DNA of 64,000 nt from Lachnospiraceae bacterium (GTDB lineage Bacteria; Bacillota; Clostridia; Lachnospirales; Lachnospiraceae). Shown here in pieces: positions 61,614-64,000 of this stretch (positions are counted from its first letter, which is position 1; every line of letters starts with the position of its first letter). The notes under the pieces were generated by a model that saw only the letters and a program-made list of their open reading frames with translations, was not told the DNA's origin and made no database searches. The translations under genes and the position numbers were made by a program. The stretch lies in assembly GCA_016287095.1 (NCBI GenBank), contig JAEEVK010000004.1, forward strand, positions 18,184 to 82,183. Reading direction: 5' to 3'.

Positions 61614-63645
61614 GTTTTGTTTTTAGCCTGCCAACCGCCCAGCCAAGGAACAGCCAGAACATCGGGTTCACTGTTATACAACTGTCATTGATAAGTCCGC
61701 AGACCATAAAACCAACCAATCCGGCAAAGAGGCCGATATCGAATAATTCTATTTTGGAACCGATACCGTTTTCTTTTGTTGTACCTGTTTTTCCATCGGA
61801 TTTGCCGGTGCAAATAACTTTATACGTTTTTAAAAAACCAAATATATATGTGATAAACAATACTAAAACCGCTATCAACGCAGGTACACCTGCCGAGCAG
61901 GCTATCTGGATATACCAGTTGTGAGGACGGTCGATAACGTATTTACAGCTCCCATGAGTATTAAGCAGGCCGACTATCTCGTTTTGCCTGAATCTGAACG
62001 CAAATGTACCGTTTCCTCCGCCAACTAACAACGAATCCTTGATGATGGGTAAAGCCTGTGCCCATATATAACCGCGGCCTGTACCAAAGGAATATATCTT
62101 TTCAAGACCAGTGAGCCTGGGCTGAGGGATTTCCTCCAAAAGCGAGCTACCCTGTCCGAATATCCTTATGCCCTTATCGGTGATATAAAACTCAACCGTA
62201 CCCTTATATCCGAAATCAAAAATAATCAACTCTCTATCAACAGATACTGAAATGGCTTTGTATCTTTCATCTTGCAGCTTAAAACCCTGCTTCTCTTCCC
62301 TTATGTTTGTGGCCTTTAATACAGTGGGATATCTTCCTTCGATAACATCTGTTCCATCACTAAATATCAGGCAGTCCGCAAAATCACTTGTATCATAATC
62401 CACATAACAGTCATGAAGTTTTCCTGTATCAACCTTTACCTTTAAAAGTGCATCGCCTGACCAGAGATTTAAGACACCGTCTTCCAAGGTAGCCTTACTC
62501 AATTTATATAATCCAGAAGTCTCTCCCTTATCATCATTAGCGTTAACCGATCCTGCATGTTCCACAGAGTTAGCAGTATCAGTACCTTCCGGCCTTACTC
62601 TGGAAGAATATGTCGGCAGCACCTTTGGCATAAGGATCATTATCCCGCCTATAGCTATTACAGCGAAGAAACCAACGATCAGATTCTTTTTCGTTCTACT
62701 GTTGTAGTCTGTATTTGATGCCTGTCCATCCTTTTTTATGCCGTTTCTTCTTATATATATATAAGAAAGAATCGCGGTTATCGGGAAAAAGACAATGAGT
62801 GCAGCCATCGCCACTTTAGAGTCAGACCACTTTACAGCCAGGATCAGTATTCCTTGTGAAACAATGCCTATCCAGCGTTTAACCGCCTTTCCTTCCAGAG
62901 ATATCACAAAGGAAACCGGTAAAAGCAATGCGCAGAATCCTCCCAAAAATCCCGGATTATTAAATGTAAGACATATCTGACCGATAAAGTTTTCATTCTT
63001 TATACTTCTTGCTATACTCCGATTTTCCGATGAAGAAATAAGATCCTGCATAAAAGGTATCTCAAGTATCGGTTTATAATATATTTCTATCAGAGTCAGC
63101 ACTGCAGTGATCACGCTCACTATCACTATACCGGTACCGAAAATATCTTTTGCTGACAGAGCTTTTTTCTGATCCGGTCTGGGTTTTAAGAAATACAGAC
63201 CAAATACAAAAACCACTAAATAACAAAGTATGGCCAGCAGTCCTTCGTATTCCGAATTTGCTCCCCATAAGGCAGTTTCCTTATAGTCACTAAGTATAAA
63301 TGACAATACAGAAAATGCAGCATAAACCCCAATGCAGATCAAAGGAAGCTTAAGATTTTTTATCCGTGTTTTATCAATCTTTTCAATACGGTCCGGAAAT
63401 ATCCTCTCTCCCAGAAAGTAAAGTATTATGCCGCCTGTAAATATAACAAGCGCAACCTCCTTTGAGAAAAGGAGAAGATCTATTATCAATCCGTTAGTGT
63501 TTGAAAAGAACTTTGCTTCTACATCAGGTATTTTCTTTATGACCAGTCTTGCGATAAAAGGATAGATACACCAAAAGGCAGTGCATATCATCAGAAAAAC
63601 CTGCCGGTAACCTATCCTCTTTTCCTTAACCCGTTTATTTTTCAT
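61606..63645 (-). CDS. O-antigen ligase/polymerase-like membrane protein
   Basis: The 679-residue protein has about ten to twelve membrane helices (residues 18-300 and 590-670). A large extracytoplasmic domain (about 325-590) includes the Wzy_C-like loop motif IDRPHNWYIQ near residue 580, preceded by GGGNGTFAFRF. Such enzymes polymerise or ligate surface polysaccharide repeat units. The start directly follows the stop of the upstream gene (TAAATG). Its 3' end overlaps the tRNA promoter region. Confidence 0.85.
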   Translation of the reverse strand: MKNKRVKEKRIGYRQVFLMICTAFWCIYPFIARLVIKKIPDVEAKFFSNTNGLIIDLLLFSKEVALVIFTGGIILYFLGERIFPDRIEKIDKTRIKNLKLPLICIGVYAAFSVLSFILSDYKETALWGANSEYEGLLAILCYLVVFVFGLYFLKPRPDQKKALSAKDIFGTGIVIVSVITAVLTLIEIYYKPILEIPFMQDLISSSENRSIARSIKNENFIGQICLTFNNPGFLGGFCALLLPVSFVISLEGKAVKRWIGIVSQGILILAVKWSDSKVAMAALIVFFPITAILSYIYIRRNGIKKDGQASNTDYNSRTKKNLIVGFFAVIAIGGIMILMPKVLPTYSSRVRPEGTDTANSVEHAGSVNANDDKGETSGLYKLSKATLEDGVLNLWSGDALLKVKVDTGKLHDCYVDYDTSDFADCLIFSDGTDVIEGRYPTVLKATNIREEKQGFKLQDERYKAISVSVDRELIIFDFGYKGTVEFYITDKGIRIFGQGSSLLEEIPQPRLTGLEKIYSFGTGRGYIWAQALPIIKDSLLVGGGNGTFAFRFRQNEIVGLLNTHGSCKYVIDRPHNWYIQIACSAGVPALIAVLVLFITYIFGFLKTYKVICTGKSDGKTGTTKENGIGSKIELFDIGLFAGLVGFMVCGLINDSCITVNPMFWLFLGWAVGRLKTKLD

Positions 63646-63999
63646 TTAGTCTACCAGTTCTCCCTGCATCCAGATAACACCCTTAAATCTCATGCCCGGT
63701 GAAGGAAATCCCATCAAATCCTCAGCATTTATGGCAACTTCCATCGGGATATCATTGCAGACTATCTTCAAGATCCAGATCAGCTCACCTGTTTCACTGT
63801 TTTTTATCTGCCTGGAAGATAAGATATTACCGAGGACGGTATAAAGATCCGACTCCGAACCGTAGGGGATAAAGCTCGTCTCTACTATCGAAAACAAATC
63901 TTCATGCTTAATCCTCTCTGCTAAGGATGCATTACTGTCCATATCACTCATGGAACGTATATCCAGCGCCTGCATATCCCCGTTTTTTGCTTCGTCCAT
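63646..63999 (-). CDS. partial uncharacterised protein gene
   Basis: At least 117 residues are encoded. An ATG lies one base from the window edge, so the true start may be outside. The sequence (SDLYTVLGNILSSRQIKNSETGELIWILKIVCNDIPMEVAIN) looks like a small beta-rich cytoplasmic domain. It is cotranscribed with the polysaccharide ligase gene downstream. Confidence 0.6.
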   Translation of the reverse strand: MDEAKNGDMQALDIRSMSDMDSNASLAERIKHEDLFSIVETSFIPYGSESDLYTVLGNILSSRQIKNSETGELIWILKIVCNDIPMEVAINAEDLMGFPSPGMRFKGVIWMQGELVD

Positions 64000-64000
64000 C

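Overview
The window looks like a low-to-moderate GC Gram-positive chromosome of the Clostridia, most likely a Lachnospiraceae relative. The basis is AGGAGG-type ribosome sites before most genes, many TTGACA-N17-TATAAT promoters, and a gene set (GH31, adenine deaminase, PadR/DUF1700/DUF4097, vWA/DUF3520, DUF6273) common in that family. The genus cannot be fixed from sequence reading alone. There is no rRNA and no CRISPR array.

Core chromosome, left part (1-35861). A minus-strand run at 1-4592 holds an Old Yellow Enzyme homologue, an FAD reductase, the metabolite-repair enzyme Nnr and a hydrolase fragment. It is followed by rfbB and a divergent MerR-methyltransferase fusion whose probable operator sits inside the rfbB promoter. 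Next come a Lachnospiraceae-type repeat protein, a GlsB-like membrane protein, an FtsX/ABC operon with a lipoprotein, an unpaired NarL-type kinase, a vWA lipoprotein, a PadR-DUF1700-DUF4097 operon and a CDF transporter. Then follow a GH31-ade-membrane protein operon, an OmpR-type two-component pair, a TetR-CPBP protease-MFS operon with twin operators, a MacB-like ABC exporter, an unpaired NarL-type regulator and a DUF6273 lipoprotein.

Integrated element (about 35887-61519, 25.6 kb). The element lies inside a tRNA-Arg(CCT) gene and splits it in the anticodon loop and stem. The 3' part remains at 35862-35902 and the 5' part at 61504-61551, and a 16-bp core is duplicated at both junctions. Neither half is rebuilt, but the element carries a complete tRNA-Arg(CCT) at 61311-61383 beside its tyrosine integrase, which should replace the lost host gene. 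The cargo is a RepA/DUF6017 initiator with two companions, small membrane proteins, a pair of cysteine-motif paralogues, an AbiE toxin-antitoxin pair, and a small resolvase. It also has a seven-gene minus-strand operon (XRE regulator, catalytically dead serine recombinase, active large serine recombinase, two proteins sharing a domain with its C-terminus, two ParB-like proteins), a DUF6431 zinc protein, a secreted Ig-like protein, a DUF6442-XRE-CoiA operon, and the regulator/Xis/Int module. No relaxase or type IV secretion ATPase was recognised, so it looks like a mobilizable or cryptic integrative element.

Core chromosome, right end (61552-64000). The host tRNA promoter survives and points through the broken 5' half toward the replacement tRNA. 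An O-antigen ligase/polymerase-like membrane protein and a partial upstream gene close the window.
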